Part shown: piece by piece, positions 1 through 12,600 of the stretch | Layout of the letters: the number at the start of each line of letters is the position of its first letter | Numbering within the stretch: position 1 is the stretch's first letter | DNA from: Chionis minor | Lineage: Eukaryota; Chordata; Aves; Charadriiformes; Chionididae | Direction of reading: 5' to 3' | Assembly (NCBI GenBank): GCA_013398295.1 | Contig: VZSF01002029.1 | Location: forward strand, 124,001-188,000 | DNA length: 64,000 nucleotides | The notes under the pieces: model-generated | Told to the model about the DNA's origin: nothing | Seen by the model: the letters and a program-made list of their open reading frames with translations, nothing else | Databases searched by the model: none | Position numbers and translations under genes: made by a program

Positions 1-2117
1 CTGGGGCCACGGCCGCTGCATCGCCTCGCCTGGGGTTTAACTTCCCCGCTCTCCAGAGACGGGGAGAGCGATGCGGGACACAGTGCTCCATCTGTTCCCT
101 CGCTGGCTCTAGTTCTGCAAGTCAAAATATGCTGCTGGTTTCAATTTGGTTTTTTTTTTTTCCCCTTAAAATCTCCGCTCATCGCTTTCTTTAGAGGAGC
201 TGGTGAAATGCTCGACGTTTAAAGGGAAAGATCCTGGATTTGCGGGCAAAACTAAGAATCCAAATCTAACCCACTAGATCAAGCTTTAATAGTCATAACA
301 TTTGAACTTACTTAACTACACTGCCTGTGTAGTACAAACACCCCCTCCCTAAGTGAGCCTCTATTCCTACTCTGCACATCTGGCCCTGGGAGCCTCTGCT
401 ATACTACCTATTGCAACTATTGTTAGAAGGCACCAAAAAGTTGAAATAATTGGCACAAATTTTTTTCTTAGAAGTACTCTTAGCTCTCCGGATTTAAAAA
501 TTACCCGCTGTCACTTTTTTAGTTATTCTTCCAGCCAAAGTTCATATTGAAATATTTCTAAACAAAAGAACAACTTGCGGTAAGCAGATATTCTTTTGCC
601 TCGTATTTTGATCATAGTGTTGTGAAAAAAAATTAACTTTAAAAAAACCCAGAAAAATTAATAAAGCCAAGGCTATTTCTAAAGCAAAATACCTTTCCAT
701 TTGAAAGCTCTCTGTACCTGCCCACTTACACGAGTGGGTACCACACATGCACATTGGGCTTTGGGGTTCCAAGTTTTCCATCAAAGAGAGAATGAGAGAG
801 TATGCTTGTGATTAGTGCCTTAGATAACTAAATTAATTTTATGTCAGAGATAGTGCAAATGACACGGATAAAAATTACGTAAACAGATTTTGTGGTATTT
901 CCCCTTCTTATTGCTGGTAGAATACTGGGAAATTTGACCTAATTCAGAGCAGGAATAACAACTCCTACTCTTTCAAGTGGGCTTCAGTGGGCAAAAGATG
1001 CCTTGCTTCTACTCCTAGGAGGGAAAGAAAGAAAGCAGGCTTTCATATGGCTTTAGCCTTTCCCTGACAGCAGGTTCAGAGTGCACGGTTAAATCTGCAA
1101 AGGGAGGATGCCCAGCTTTCCCTTGCCTTTTCAAAATAAATGAACAAAACTTTTAGCTTGCTTGTACCAAGCCGCCACCTTTTAGTGTGGCAGAAGATGG
1201 CTTTTGACTGACTGACACGGCAGGTGCCGCTGGAGCCAAGACAATTCCGCGTTTCAGCTGATTGTTGTCACTACCAAAGCCTATTATCTAGGGTAATAAA
1301 GTTTAAGATTAAGGGGATTCTGCATGTTTGTGTTATTCTCCACAAAGCTTATCTTCTAATAGACCAGCTGCTTTATTGCACGTTGCCCACCCCTTCTCAT
1401 TGTACGGAGGAGCCCCGTGTACGAATGGGAACGCACCGAGGCAGGCCGTGGCTACCAGCTGGGAATATCGTATTGCCTTCAGTCTCCATCTGGGACTATT
1501 AAGTTACCAGCAGTTGCCAGCTGGGAACATCGCATCTTCCACCTCACCCAGCAAAACACATCGCGTTATTGTCGGGCTTCTGCCAAGAGGGTAACCCAGT
1601 TGTGTTCCCACTCTTTTTCTTGGGTGCTCCTCAGGCAACTGCTCTGGCTCTGCTGGCCCGCGGTGACCATGCCCGCTTCGTGCTAGGGATGCAAGTATTC
1701 AGATGAAAACATCTCCTCATTCTGTTCTCTGGTGTATGCCCTTGGAAAAAAAAAAAAAAAAGTTAAACATCTGTAGCAGAAAGTACTCAAAGGAAACTGC
1801 CAACCATTCATCACTCGGAGAATTTATGGATGTCTTTCCCTCAAGTCTTAAACCTTGCATTCACTGGAGGCCACAACATTGAGATGTTATTGCCATATAT
1901 CTTATACCAAACAGGGACTCGACTAACCCCAGCTTGGGGAGTTGGGGGGCCACAGAGAGGTAGTCTGTGTTGTCGTCCCCCTCTCTTTTCTCCTCTGGAG
2001 ATATCCTAGATGGATTTGAAGAAATAGGATCTGCCAGCGTAACATCCCACCTTCCTCACAGCACCTGTAGGAACATTAAAACCACATCAGCATTTCATTT
2101 TTCAGTCTAAAGATCTT
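1..2117. other. Non-coding DNA, no gene seen
   Basis: No open frame here resembles a known protein. The first 120 bases are GC-rich, then the sequence is AT-rich with short homopolymers, including a poly(A) run near 1746-1761. Overlapping short plus-strand frames at 1224-1686 lie in a locally GC-richer patch and show no recognisable domain, so I treat them as chance. If mammalian synteny holds, this arm lies on the MPPED2 side of ARL14EP, but no metallophosphoesterase motif was found. Confidence 0.5.
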
Positions 2118-2440
2118 GGAGCATCTCAGAGGGACAGAAGCAGGCTGGAGGAACAGGCCAAGAGGAACCTTACAAAATTCAGCAAGGGCAAACGCCGAGT
2201 GCTGCACTTGGCAGGGACCGACCCCGTGATGCGAGACTGGGGAGCAGCCACGCTGGAAAAAAAAAGTGATGGGTTGTGGGAGGCAGTGAGCTGCACATGG
2301 GCCAGCAGCGTCGGGGCTGTAACCGAGAGAGCACAGCCAGTAGATTAAGCGATTAGATCCCTGTCCTTGGCACTCGTTAGACCACATCTGTAATACTGCG
2401 TCCAGTTCTGGGGCCTCCGGTGTAAGCAAGATGAAGAAAC
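2118..2440 (+). mobile_element. CR1 LINE fragment, eroded
   Basis: The stretch reads like the C-terminal part of CR1 ORF2 on the plus strand. It has the typical series: an AGGAACCTTACAAAATTCA-like segment followed by a CAAGGGCAAA..GTGCTGCACTTGG segment, then a 'CTGGGGAGCAG' region, and finally a 'CGTCCAGTTCTGGGGCCTCC' segment. The frame is broken by many substitutions and small indels, and the CR1 3' end is missing, so this is an old 5'- and 3'-truncated copy. CR1 is the dominant LINE of birds. The minus-strand frame over this region is an antisense shadow. Confidence 0.85.
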
Positions 2441-5400
2441 TATGAGAAGGGTTTTATCTGGCTTGTGTATTACCATCTGATTCTGCAATGGGAGAGTCCT
2501 TAGCAGCCCCTCTGATAATGTGATGGGGGGGAGCGCAATAGCATGTCAGCCCCAAAGTGCCTGTCCTTCATTCAAGGCACTCAGTATCATCCTATGATAC
2601 CTTATAGCTCCAAAGTGAAGACTAGGGCTGAGGGTTTTGGTCTTTTGGGGATGTCATTACCTTTAATTAGCAGATAAGACTACCCCTAACTTCGAAACTG
2701 CATCACCCTTGGAATTGACATAGTAAAGCCAGAATAAACTGCCTTGAGGTTTGAGAACAGCTTCAAATAGCACTTATTTCCATCCCTGATTCAGACACAT
2801 TGTCTTCATATTGGCTCAAGAAAACAAAGCACATCAAAGATCAATATACTCTAGGGAACAGAAGGGAGGAAGAGAGGAAGAGTAATGGTGAGATGATTCT
2901 CATATTTCTTTGAGGCATATTAATACTTCCTTGGCCACAAAACACAGATCACAGGTGTCCTAAACTCCCAAATAAGGTAGGGTTTTGCTGCAAGATGCAT
3001 AATATTCGTATGAGCTGGGAACCCTGCAGGTATCTTTAACAGGTACCAAACTTTTACTGGGAAAACAGGAAGAAAGAGGGGCAATTATGGGACAAAACAG
3101 TTTGCATGGTCCAGAGGACTTGGGCTCTTCTCTTCAGGGACATCCACAACAGTAACACAGCCTAAAAAACGTAGGCAATAATGTGCATCACTCTGCAAAC
3201 TCAGAGCCATAGACAAAAAGACTGGGTGAGAATCAACAAAAAAAGCCCCAAGAATGTGAAACAGGAGGTTTTCCCTTCAGTAATTAATTTTTGGGAAAGA
3301 TCTAGCCGGTCTGACTAGAACTTGAGATCAGAGCAGAGTGTGTACATACACTGTAGTGACAATACCACAGTTCACACTCCTGTAAGCTGCTTTATCATAA
3401 GGCAACAGCGCTTAATTTAGCTCTTAATAAAAAGTGTCAGAAGATTAAGACCAAGCTGAAGATTTCTACTGCCACCCTGGGATTTAGAGGTTATGTTGAA
3501 ATCATTAATACAACCACTATTTGAACTCTTTTGATCACCAAGTATTAAATTCATCCATAAGTACATAAATCCTAGGAAGCAGGAAAGCAGAGCTACCCAG
3601 CATCGCCCGTCCTTTTTCACTTGCTTTTCTCATCATTGCCCGTGGTTGTAATGTCTTTCAATCATCTATCTCTCGAACTGCATGAAGAACCAGGGCTGCA
3701 GTCCCTCACCATAAAATGCTGCCCTAAATTCTCTTAGAAGCTCCGTTTTCTTCCTCCCTATCCGCATGGGCAGGAGCAGAGGGCTGGTGCGAGCACACGA
3801 CGGGGCAGCACCCCTAGTTACCTACTCAGGGTCGCTCCTTTTTCCTGCTCTTATCTTGCTAGTGTGTGTGGCTTTTGGATTTATCCCTGAAGATTTTATC
3901 CCACACTTTATTATGTTGTAGTTGAGTCCACGGCTATGAGTACTTGTCTGCGGGCAGAGCTGACTTGTGGTTTGCGCGTGCCATCGTAGTAGGTCTGGTT
4001 GTAGGTCCAACCTCTTTATCCCTGTGCCGTTGCGATAAAAAGCAAGCTGGTTTGTTTGTTTGTTTGTTTGTTCGTTTTTAATAAAATGAGTGACTGCTAT
4101 AAAAACCACCCTCTAAAACCAGAACACCTCAAACCATTTATTGAAACTAAATCTACAGCGGAAGTGGACGAGTTAGCGCAGCAGTCAGCGAACTCCAATA
4201 GCAATTTTTTGGCTGTTGTTTTAGAAGTTCGTAACAAACACTTCTAAGTCAGACAAAAGATTATGCTAATGACCCTGCTGAGTTGACACTGCCTTCCCAC
4301 AGCCGCAGCCTTTAAGACAGCGGCCACGTTTTCTTCTAAAAAAGCCTCCATCATTAAAAGAAAGACCTTCAGAACACACTGATTCTCACAAAAAAAAATT
4401 AATTTCTTTAATTATATTTTCTCTTCTACTTTAAGGAGTATTTGGATAAAACTGTCACTACACAATATGATGCCATTGTTTCATATTCTTTAATTTCACA
4501 TACTTCTCGACTCTTAAAATGAAAATTGGTATGAAACCTCTACTTACTATTGCAGAAAACTGTTGTTTTGGGGTTATTTTAAGCACCCCTGCCCGCAGGG
4601 CTGACAGCTCAGGTTAGATTACAGGATCTCTTAGGAGGTGAAATGGTCTTAGTAATGCTTTCGACTTTCATTACTCAGCCAGATTGTGGAGTCTATCAAT
4701 TATACCCACATTGACACGCTGGTGAATTAATTGGCGCGTTTGACAAGGACAGCTATTACCCCGTGTTGTTCTGACAGCTGGGTTTGATATCAGAAATTTG
4801 TCAACCTTCCCCTTCACGTGAGCTGCTGGAGGCACAGTTGAGTAGATCAGGCGAGGACGTTGCGAGATTTTTTTTTTTTCCCCCTTGTATAATCTCAACA
4901 TCTGGTGATAACCTAAACCCTAAATAAAATCACAGACATTCCTAACATCAATAAGCAAAGAGCATGGCAGACCTGCGCTATAAAACAATCTCCTGTCTGG
5001 GCTGACAAAGCATTTCAGGAGTCAGAAAACTCATTTATTATCAGAAAAGTTAGCGCCTTTCAGTAATGACTTTCTATGTGTCCTTCAAGTGCCAGTTATA
5101 CATATTGGGTGGAAGTATTTTAAGTTTATCTGAGTTTGGGGACTAGTGGTTACAAGACAGCTGACAACTTAAACTTCACCTCGCTTAAGATCAGGGGCAA
5201 GATTTGAGTTACAGTTGGATGTAAATAGTTCTGGGCACACAGCACCTTGCTGGGGAGCTGTGCTGCTCACTGGCTACCGCTGCCCCACTTTGAGACAGTT
5301 TCTGATGGTTTTTCATTTTCTTTCTTTTCCATGGCTGCTGACAAGAGCTTTCCCCTTGCCTTTTAAGACCAAACTAGAGAATTACTTAGTATTTTAACAA

Positions 5401-8400
5401 AGAAAAGAACACGCGGGCGTGCTCCTAGCTGGAGCTTGCAGAGGCTCCCTGGCCTCACAGCCTCAGTCTTAGTGCTCCCTCCTCCAGAGGGAAACCCCTC
5501 AGCTGGTCCCCAGCTCAGTGACGGGTTGTCCCTTTCTGGGTGCAGAGCAAAAGTCAAGCTTTGGCTTTTCCCAAAGCAGGTTATCAGCATCTGTTGCCCT
5601 AAGAATGCAGACGTGGACAGTCTTTCAGCTGGGCTCTGATGCATGGGTAGACCCGTCCGTGTAGCTGGTGGCACCGTGAGAGCAGAGTCCAAGCCTGACA
5701 GCCGGCCTCTCCGGCCAGTACTCCGGACTTCACTGGTCCTGCATTTTGGAAGATGGCGTGCTCAACAGAGAGCTTCCCGGAGCTGCCTCAGCTGGCCAGC
5801 AAAGGATGGTTGAATCCCCATCTCCGCTCTTTCCTTCAAAGCGAGTGGAGTGTTTGTCTCCGCGGAGATGATCGCGACAAATCCTTTTCCCCACAACTGT
5901 GGTTCCCTTGCTTGAGAAAACACAATGAAGAGGAGCTGCTCCCCTCCACCCATTAGCCACTAATCCCTGGGTTAACTGTGGGCCTTGATAGGATTTCAGC
6001 ACGAGCTGGATACTGAAGCGCACAGCACTCCAAAGATCTCCGCACACTCCGGCTATGCCAAGAGCATTTAGAAAAACTTGCTGGGACGCGCTTAAACACC
6101 TAAGGAATTAAAGCACAGTGGCTAGCTGTCAACAGAGCAGGAGGATGGAGGTCTCGTTAATTCCTAGGTAGTTAAGTGGTGAGGAGTTTTTTTGCACTTT
6201 CCCACCCTCCCTACACTAAGAAGCCTTTAAATCTGTGTTTCTTGATATTACACTTGCCTCTCAGAAGACCAAAAAGGACTTAATATTTAAATATTGTCAA
6301 AACCATGGCATGGTGAAGCGTTGCTGTCCTGGATAGTGTTTGGCTAAAAGCTTCAAAATCTTGAATGACCATATTATCATTAGATCTGGAAATTACTGAT
6401 CCTTTAAAAAGAGAGTAATGCAGATGGGTGTTTATTTATACCTGACTAATTTTGGTAGTAAGTGGTATACAGTGAAGATTCAATCATCCAAAGCTTAGTG
6501 AGAAGATACAAAGGAATTGCTATTATGGTGTTTATGACTGTTGAGGGGAAATAGCTGTAACCAGCTCATTCATTTTCTTTGACCGGGTCCCATGTTGGTG
6601 GACATCCGAGGCACAGACCCGTGGTTAGCACCAAACTGCTTTAGCAGTTAGTCCAAGAAAAGTAAAGCTAAAAAAGTAAAGGTCTTGTTATAACACATTC
6701 AAAAAACTAGCAGAAGGTGATCTGGTAGGCTCAGTCCTGCAGATTCTTGTAGGGAAAAATTTGCCTCCTGAAAGTCAGTTGTTCCACTGGTGGGACCAAG
6801 GGCTTCCAAAGCTCAGCTGCAGGGCTGGTGGCTTTCCACCGGAGCAAGCACTGTGGTACCTGCCTGCCTTGGCCTCATACTGCAAAGAAATGAACTCCTG
6901 GGTGATTTCTTGTTCTGCATTTCATCCCAGAGAAACATAAGGTGGGAGAAGAATGTAAGGGAAGCAGCTTGCTTATTCCTTGCACATCTGGCTGCAAAGC
7001 TGGTAAGTGATAAATTGTTTGCAAAGAGCTGGAAATGTGCAGCGGACAGAACATATCCCAGTCTCGGCAAGTTTGGTGGTATCACCTCTGAATTAAAGGG
7101 ATGATTTAAAAAGATGATTCAATCAGTGAGCAGAGAAAGGTGCAAAAATTAAACGCAGTTTAATGGTGAAAGGTTTCCATTTTTGAGGCACTACATTAAA
7201 TTACGCAGCTGTACATCAAACTAACTTTCAAGTCAAAGTGACCTTTGGTTAAGGTATATTGAAATAATCTTATTTTATGAAATATTTTTTAAGGGGGAAA
7301 AAACCCCGTAACATACATAGATTTTGCATTTCAGATACTTGTCTTACTAAATTAAAAAAATGCAGCCTTGTAAGTGTTCATTAGCAGCAGAAGCACAGGG
7401 GTACATACAGTTAGTGTGATCACACTGAAGTATTAAATTACCTGAGCCAGAAGTGCAGTAGTAGATTTCTTTTAAAAAAAAGAATGGTCAAGTAGACATA
7501 GGTGGTAAGATTACCTTTAAAATGTTTTACTGGAGACCTAAAATAGCTACCCAGCTTAAAAAAAAAAAAAAAAGAGAGAGATAAGGGGAGGGGGGAAAAC
7601 GGAGAGAGAAAGAGAACATAATTTCAAAACCCTTAGCTTATTTTTAATTTATAGTCCTTGGAAAAAAAATAAGTGGATAGCCCAATCATTTATATGCCTG
7701 GGCAAAAGCAATACATCTATATAAAAGTACAGTGATATATTTCTGTTGCTAGTTTAATGTGCTGCTCTGTGCCCTGCGTGTTCTGATTCATTGGAGAGCA
7801 GCAATCATGTCGACAGGAGCTGTTCTTCAGTTCCCATCAGCGACAACTAAAGGCCAATTCAAGGTTGTGGTGGGGTCATGAATCTAACATAGTCACTGAT
7901 AGAACAATTTCCCTTCCGCATGACACCGCCGGTGGGACACAGAGGGAATATACGGCAAGGACCGCTGCAGGTATGTCTTGTTATTCCCATTCCTCCTCTC
8001 CTCCCCTCCCCCCTCCCCCTTTTTTTTTTTTAGTTTTAATTTTTGGCGATGGCCTGTGCTGTTAACAAGGAGCCTCTGGGGAATACAGAATCAGTCAGTG
8101 GAAAATAAGAAGAGGGGAAACTTCTAAGCCTCTAAGAAACCAGCTGGCCTCTGTGCAGGGCAACTCAGCAATACCGGCTCAGTTTGAAAGCTGGATCCTC
8201 CCCAAGACAATACGAGCTGTACGTCCCTGCCAGCCTTATAAACGAGAAGGATGCTGGACCAAACTCCACGCTGATTTCACCTCTGGTCCAGCATGCCTTG
8301 AATTAAATAAAGAGGCATTTTTACCTGGCCGTAACCCCACCAGAGTCACTATCTTTCTGCAGTATGAAAATCAGACCCGAATTTTGCCTGACAACGCTAT

Positions 8401-11400
8401 TACTTTCACACACTGAAGGTCCGAGATGATCCTTCTGGGGGACTTGGCACAAGCTTTGAACAAGTCGCAATAAAAAGAGCCAACTCCCACTATTGTTTCT
8501 GCCATACATGTCCCAGGGAGAGCAGATTTTGGACCAGATGAGTAATATTTCATTCTCGTGCCGCTATAAGTCGTCACAAGACCATACAGTTCATACGGCG
8601 TGGCTTAGCCCTGCACATTCGAACCACCAGGCGTGGGGCTGACGGTGAGGAGCAACTGCATTGCAGCTGATGGTAATACCTCATGCAGCAAGCTTTACAT
8701 TTTGGAAAATTACTTCCAGTACCTCAAGTCTGCAGACTGTACTGTTTTCTGACTTCCCTATCAGAAGAAGCAGACCTGTAAAATGTGGATTTGTGGATTT
8801 CGTTAGAAAGAGACCACATACCATTACAGTTCATCTGCAGCTAATTTTTAAATTATGCTAGAAAGAGTTCCAGACCACTGGTTCAAAATGTAAAATAATA
8901 AGGTACAGCAAGGTGCATGGTTACACTCGATGCTTTGTATTTCCCATGTCTCAAAAGCCAAAAGCCCAGGTCATATCCACAGCGAATATGGGTAAGCCCC
9001 AGAAAGCAGGGGGAGCCCCAAAAGCAGCTCCGTGTCTCAAGGGATCTCCCCAGCTCTCCAGTCAATGTCCTCCAGAAGAAGTTCTGTCCTCCCGTTAAAA
9101 TAAGAGTTCCCTCCTTGTTTTAATCAGCTTCAAAGCCACATGACCCCCAGTCTGCCATTTCCCTTTGATCCCCAAGGCAATTTCAACGATAGCTTACATG
9201 GAAACACCAACAAGACCCATTTTAGGTATCTAAAAAAAATTTAGGTCCTCTCCTCGTCTCTACTGCTATGGCCTTTAAGACTTTTCAGACTGTCAGCGTT
9301 TCACAGCTCGGCATTAGGAAACTTAAATGCACCTTGTCTTGCACATTGGTATCAGCATCCTTAGCACAAGGAGCACGGGGGTTTCGTGTGAGCGTTACGG
9401 TGAAGCCAGCACGGCCTCAGTACATCAAGTAGTATTATAGTGTATCTGGATGGTCTTTTGGTGGCCTCCCCAGAGGCAGAACGTGGGCTCACAACCACGT
9501 CGCTTGCACAGTTGGCATCGTGAGTAGGACCTCAGTGGAGGCGGTGGTGAAGGACCGTTCTCCGAGCACTCTTAGGTCAGTAGGCAAAGGCACAGGGGGT
9601 GGTGACCTGCTCTTTTGTGATGGTTGGTTTCACGGGCATCGCTAGTACGTCTGCTCACACACAGTGATATTGAACCACAGAGGGTAAATGAGATAAATTA
9701 TCCCTTTTTCAGTGCCAATTATTCTTCAACAACACGCAAAACAGCTTTGCCTCTGCCTGGCTTTGGATGGGTCTATGAAGCTCTGGACGACCTCCTCAGT
9801 CCCAGAGTTGGTCCTTCTCAGGCTGAGGAGCATTGGCAAAGCTAAGCCTGCAAAGTGATAGTGGGTCTGTGTGTATGCTGGGATATAAATATAAAGCTTC
9901 AAGAGCCCAGCTGCAAATACTAAAATCACCGTGTTTCTGGGAAACATTGAAACCAAATTAACAAAGAGCTCAAATCTAGAAGTATAGCTGTAATTTACAA
10001 TTCTCTTTAATAGAAAGTTATTCCTGCACTTGTTGTAATTGAAGATATTTATAGATGGTGTGAAAAAAGGGACTGGAAATCTGTGTTTAAGAATAATAAG
10101 GGAGAGCTGTAAGTGGAAAGGCGAGAGGTTGTGCAACATTCCTGCTGAAATGCAGGCTTCCCCGGCAGCGTCCCATCAAGGATGCTAACGCTCACCCGCT
10201 AGCCCTTGACTCTGGCTGGGGCTCTGTCAGCTGTACGCAGCTGTGTTTAAGCATGGGATGGTTTTTCACTCTTGTTTATGCTGTTGTAGTTGCTCCTAAT
10301 CAAACCAGCTGCAGATAAGATCAAGCATGCATTTGAACTCGAAGGCGAAAGCACACCTCTTTATCCTCTCACCCGCTGACTCGGAGGTGTGTGTGGGCAT
10401 CTGTCACACCACAGGTGAAGAAAATGGAGGGTCTAAAACCTCTTGCCCTCAGGCACTGCAGCTATACTCAGTTTTTAGGCTTTCTTTGGGCCGAATCTTT
10501 TGCCATATTGGTTTCTCTTGCATTAAAAATTCTTCTCTGGAAATGAAAGACTTGGATCCGTCTCATTATTTTAGATCTGAGCTGGCAATTGAGTTAATAT
10601 TAAAATGACATACACACGCAAATCACATTTCCTATGTTACAAATAACTGGAGCAAAGCGAATATACCAACATTAATAATTTACCTTATGAGCTTAGCTCC
10701 TTTTTCTTTTTCTGGGACTTCCACAAGCAGATTGCAATTTCCTCCAGTTTATTCATTATTCAAATTCAGTCAACAATTTAAAAGAAAATGTTTACCTACC
10801 AGATAGCTTGCATTTTGCTTCCATTTTCACTACTCAGTATTTGTAACAAAGCATTAGTCACATTTGTGTAATTAAATCGTGTAATATAATTTCTTGTCCT
10901 CAGCTAAATGAAAATTTAATACTTCCTAGAAAGAAGTACTGCCGATGTGTCTATGAAACTCAGATTTCTACAAATAGTCTTGTCTATGTCTGAATTTCAT
11001 CTGCATGCTTAGCTGTTTAACAAATGATCATTAAAACAGGCAGAGCAGCTTTATTTCCTTGCTTCTCTGTACAGAAAGAAAATAAGTTTTCTTTCCTTTA
11101 GCACTCTTTAACTTCTGCTGCTGCCTAGTTCTTCACCTTCCCCCTGGTTCTGCAGGTGCCATTGACAAATAAAAGGCTACCAACAGCAGCCATCTTATAG
11201 CCAGTTTTTATTCCCCTCCTAGAAGCAGGTTTCTTTGGGTTTCTGCAGATCCATGGGCCACAAGTGGAAACCAACACTAAACCGAAGAAACATCAGGTGT
11301 CAGGAGCAGAATAAAGACTCTTCCTTCACTCTTCCCCCAGTTCTTGGTTTGCTTTCATTTTTCCTACCCAGGATAAGTTTTTTCAACCCTTTTGAATTAC

Positions 11401-12600
11401 TTTTATTGTTAATTTCTAATCATATTCCTCATTTGTTGGGAGGCTAACAAGACCTGCAACCTGCACGCAGAAGCTTAAAAGGCACCAAAGAGATCTTTGC
11501 CACATCTCCCTCCCTGTTTTTCAGCTAAGCGTTCAGGTCCTCCTCGCCCTCACAAATCTCTGCCATTGTGGTAGGATGCAGTTTCTTCTGCAACAAGCGG
11601 GAAGACAGCGTCCCACCAGCCCTAAATCCTTAGCAGGTGCTGCAAACCCAAGCAGAAGACCAAATTTGATCAGAAATCGTTCCCTTGTGTGAACAGTGTA
11701 TGTTATACATCAACCCCTGTGGGCTGCGTGGTTCCTGTGAGATGAGCCACCCAGGCGGCTCTTCATTTTTTGGCTGGGATATCGGCACCTTCAAATGAAA
11801 ATAGAAATAAATACACAAAGAAGCAAAAAAAATAAAGAATCTGCATAACTAGGAGAGGTTTCTCTCTGCTGCTCCTCTATAAGGGTAGCATAACTCCCAT
11901 CTGTCTGCCGCAGCCATCACTGAAGGTGATCAAATCGCGTGTGAAACCTGTAGACTGCTCTGATAGACACTGTAAGGATTAAATGTGCATTCCAGCACAA
12001 GCACTGCAGGTCCTGCACCGGGAGATGGGGAGTTCTACCAAAAAGTAACTACTATTTATGCCATTAACGTAGCAAATATGCAATACCAGGTGACAGAAGA
12101 CTGCGGATCTTCCCTTGCTAAAGCATAAATGTTTGGCTCTTCGTACGAGCGAGATACGACTCTGCCGCCTGACTTAGCTGCCCTGAGGGCTTGTCCTCAG
12201 CAATCACCAGCTACCCTGGCCACCGCTGGTGGGAGCGGTTAGATACCTCCAAGGTCTCCACCAAGCACTTAGAGCAGCTGCTGGATCGTGGAGCATATAT
12301 GTGATTCAACCGTGCGAGAAGACTTCGTTCCGTGGAGGATTTCTGACAATCCAGTCTCTGGTGCTGCCAAATGAACGTAAAGATTGTTATGACCCGTTTG
12401 CACATGTGCAGCTCGTGGAAACCGGCAGAGGCTTTTCCGAAGCGGGGCTGAGCCACGGCAGGAACCACGCTGTCGTGTCGAGGGCTGTGCGAAGGCAGGG
12501 TCCGCAGCAGGCCTGCCAGCTCTCGGAGGGCAGGGATCTCCTCCTAAATCTATTCTGCCTTCTAAACGGCAGCGCTCTTGCTGCATTTTCGGAGGAGACA
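2441..12600. other. Non-coding DNA, no gene seen
   Basis: About 10 kb without a recognisable gene. It contains a short TTTG microsatellite (about 4050-4071), poly(A) and AG-rich runs (7557-7600) and a poly(T) run near 8020-8031. A frame of 125 codons at 12229-12606 is the longest in this arm, but it sits in GC-rich DNA, matches nothing I know and is overlapped by antisense frames of similar size. One splice-like interval at 6931-7002 is listed among the findings. The arm may be intergenic or may hold untranslated or intronic MPPED2 sequence; I cannot decide from sequence alone. Confidence 0.5.
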
